DNA of 64,000 nucleotides from Hymenobacter polaris (lineage in GTDB: Bacteria; Bacteroidota; Bacteroidia; Cytophagales; Hymenobacteraceae): contig NZ_JABBGH010000001.1 of NCBI RefSeq assembly GCF_012927305.1, forward strand, positions 2,046,001-2,110,000, written 5' to 3'. Positions 63,735 to 64,000 of the stretch are shown piece by piece; within the stretch, counting starts at the first letter, position 1, and every line of letters begins with the position of its first letter. The notes beneath the pieces are model-generated. The model searched no databases. It saw only the letters and a program-made list of their open reading frames with translations, and was not told the DNA's origin. The translations under genes and the position numbers were made by a program.

Positions 63735-64000
63735 ATGATGAAAAGAATTGGGGTATTTACCAGCGGCGGCGATGCGCCAGGTATGAACGCTTGCATCCGC
63801 GCCGTAGTGCGGGCCGCCGTGTACCACGGCGTAGAGGTCTACGGCATCGTGCGAGGCTACAGCGGGATGATTAAGGGCGAGATGGTGAAGCTCGACTCGG
63901 CGTCGGTGTCGAACACGGTGCAGCGCGGTGGCACCATCCTCAAGTCGGCCCGCTCGCAAAAGTTTATGACCAAGGAGGGGCGGCAGCAGGCGTTTGAGCA
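63735..64000 (+). CDS. pfkA: 6-phosphofructokinase, N-terminal part (runs off window)
   Basis: The visible 88 residues begin [20 protein letters not shown], with the ATP-binding GG and substrate/regulatory region of bacterial phosphofructokinases. The glycolytic step is fructose-6-phosphate to fructose-1,6-bisphosphate. [16 protein letters not shown] and [15 protein letters not shown] match the family further on. The second ATG (63738) is an equally possible start. The remainder of the gene lies outside the window. Confidence 0.93.
   Translation, partial: MMKRIGVFTSGGDAPGMNACIRAVVRAAVYHGVEVYGIVRGYSGMIKGEMVKLDSASVSNTVQRGGTILKSARSQKFMTKEGRQQAFE

Overview
The window reads as chromosomal DNA of a GC-rich member of the Bacteroidota, most likely the Cytophagales/Hymenobacter group (inference). 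The evidence is: SusC/SusD/SusE outer-membrane genes, a TonB receptor with two DUF4249 lipoproteins, Bacteroidota-type -7 promoter boxes (TAnnTTTG) in front of many genes, few recognisable Shine-Dalgarno sequences, and orthologues typical of aerobic Cytophagales (SppA, M1/M16/S9 peptidases, photolyase, insulinase). No rRNA, tRNA, CRISPR array, prophage or intact insertion sequence was seen.

Layout. 1-6 kb: truncated secreted protein, purine nucleoside phosphorylase, small beta-barrel-like protein, M1 peptidase, SppA. 6.4-9.2 kb: a single-chain MmeI-type restriction-modification enzyme whose specificity region has clearly lower GC. 9.2-12 kb: AraC regulator divergent from a FAD monooxygenase. 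12-20.5 kb: a five-gene TonB cassette (secreted protein, TonB receptor with STN domain, duplicated DUF4249 lipoproteins, large MG2-like protein). 20.7-29.2 kb: RarA, EamA transporter, antitoxin/PIN toxin pair, SDR, photolyase, peroxiredoxin, DsbA-like protein, sugar MFS transporter, TetR regulator. 29.3-34.1 kb: AarF-type kinase, S9 peptidase, dienelactone hydrolase. 34.2-38.3 kb: a protein with the aromatic amino acid hydroxylase fold but without both iron-ligand histidines, preceded by a short ORF and a strong terminator hairpin; esterase; DinB; Pro/Ala-rich protein. 38.5-44.6 kb: long leader and SusC-SusD-SusE operon. 44.7-52 kb: LTxxQ-type periplasmic protein, zinc phospholipase C-like protein, CoA transferase, ABC ATPase plus small membrane protein, methyltransferase, DEAD-box helicase. 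52-64 kb: M16 peptidase, isocitrate dehydrogenase, TylF-type methyltransferase, VWA protein, low-GC orphan gene, ECF sigma operon, class III aminotransferase, TerB protein, start of pfkA.

The most distinctive structural feature is a dispersed family of intergenic hairpin repeats (13 full copies and one deletion derivative). Their two arms stay complementary although the arm sequence differs between copies, and their asymmetric tips occur in both orientations. The hexamer CCTAGG is also strongly over-represented (about 84 by eye). The most interesting single gene is the apparently inactivated aromatic amino acid hydroxylase homologue at 34286-35140 with its attenuator-like leader. Gene starts were often moved inward from the longest reading frame to match signal peptides, family N-termini and -7 boxes.
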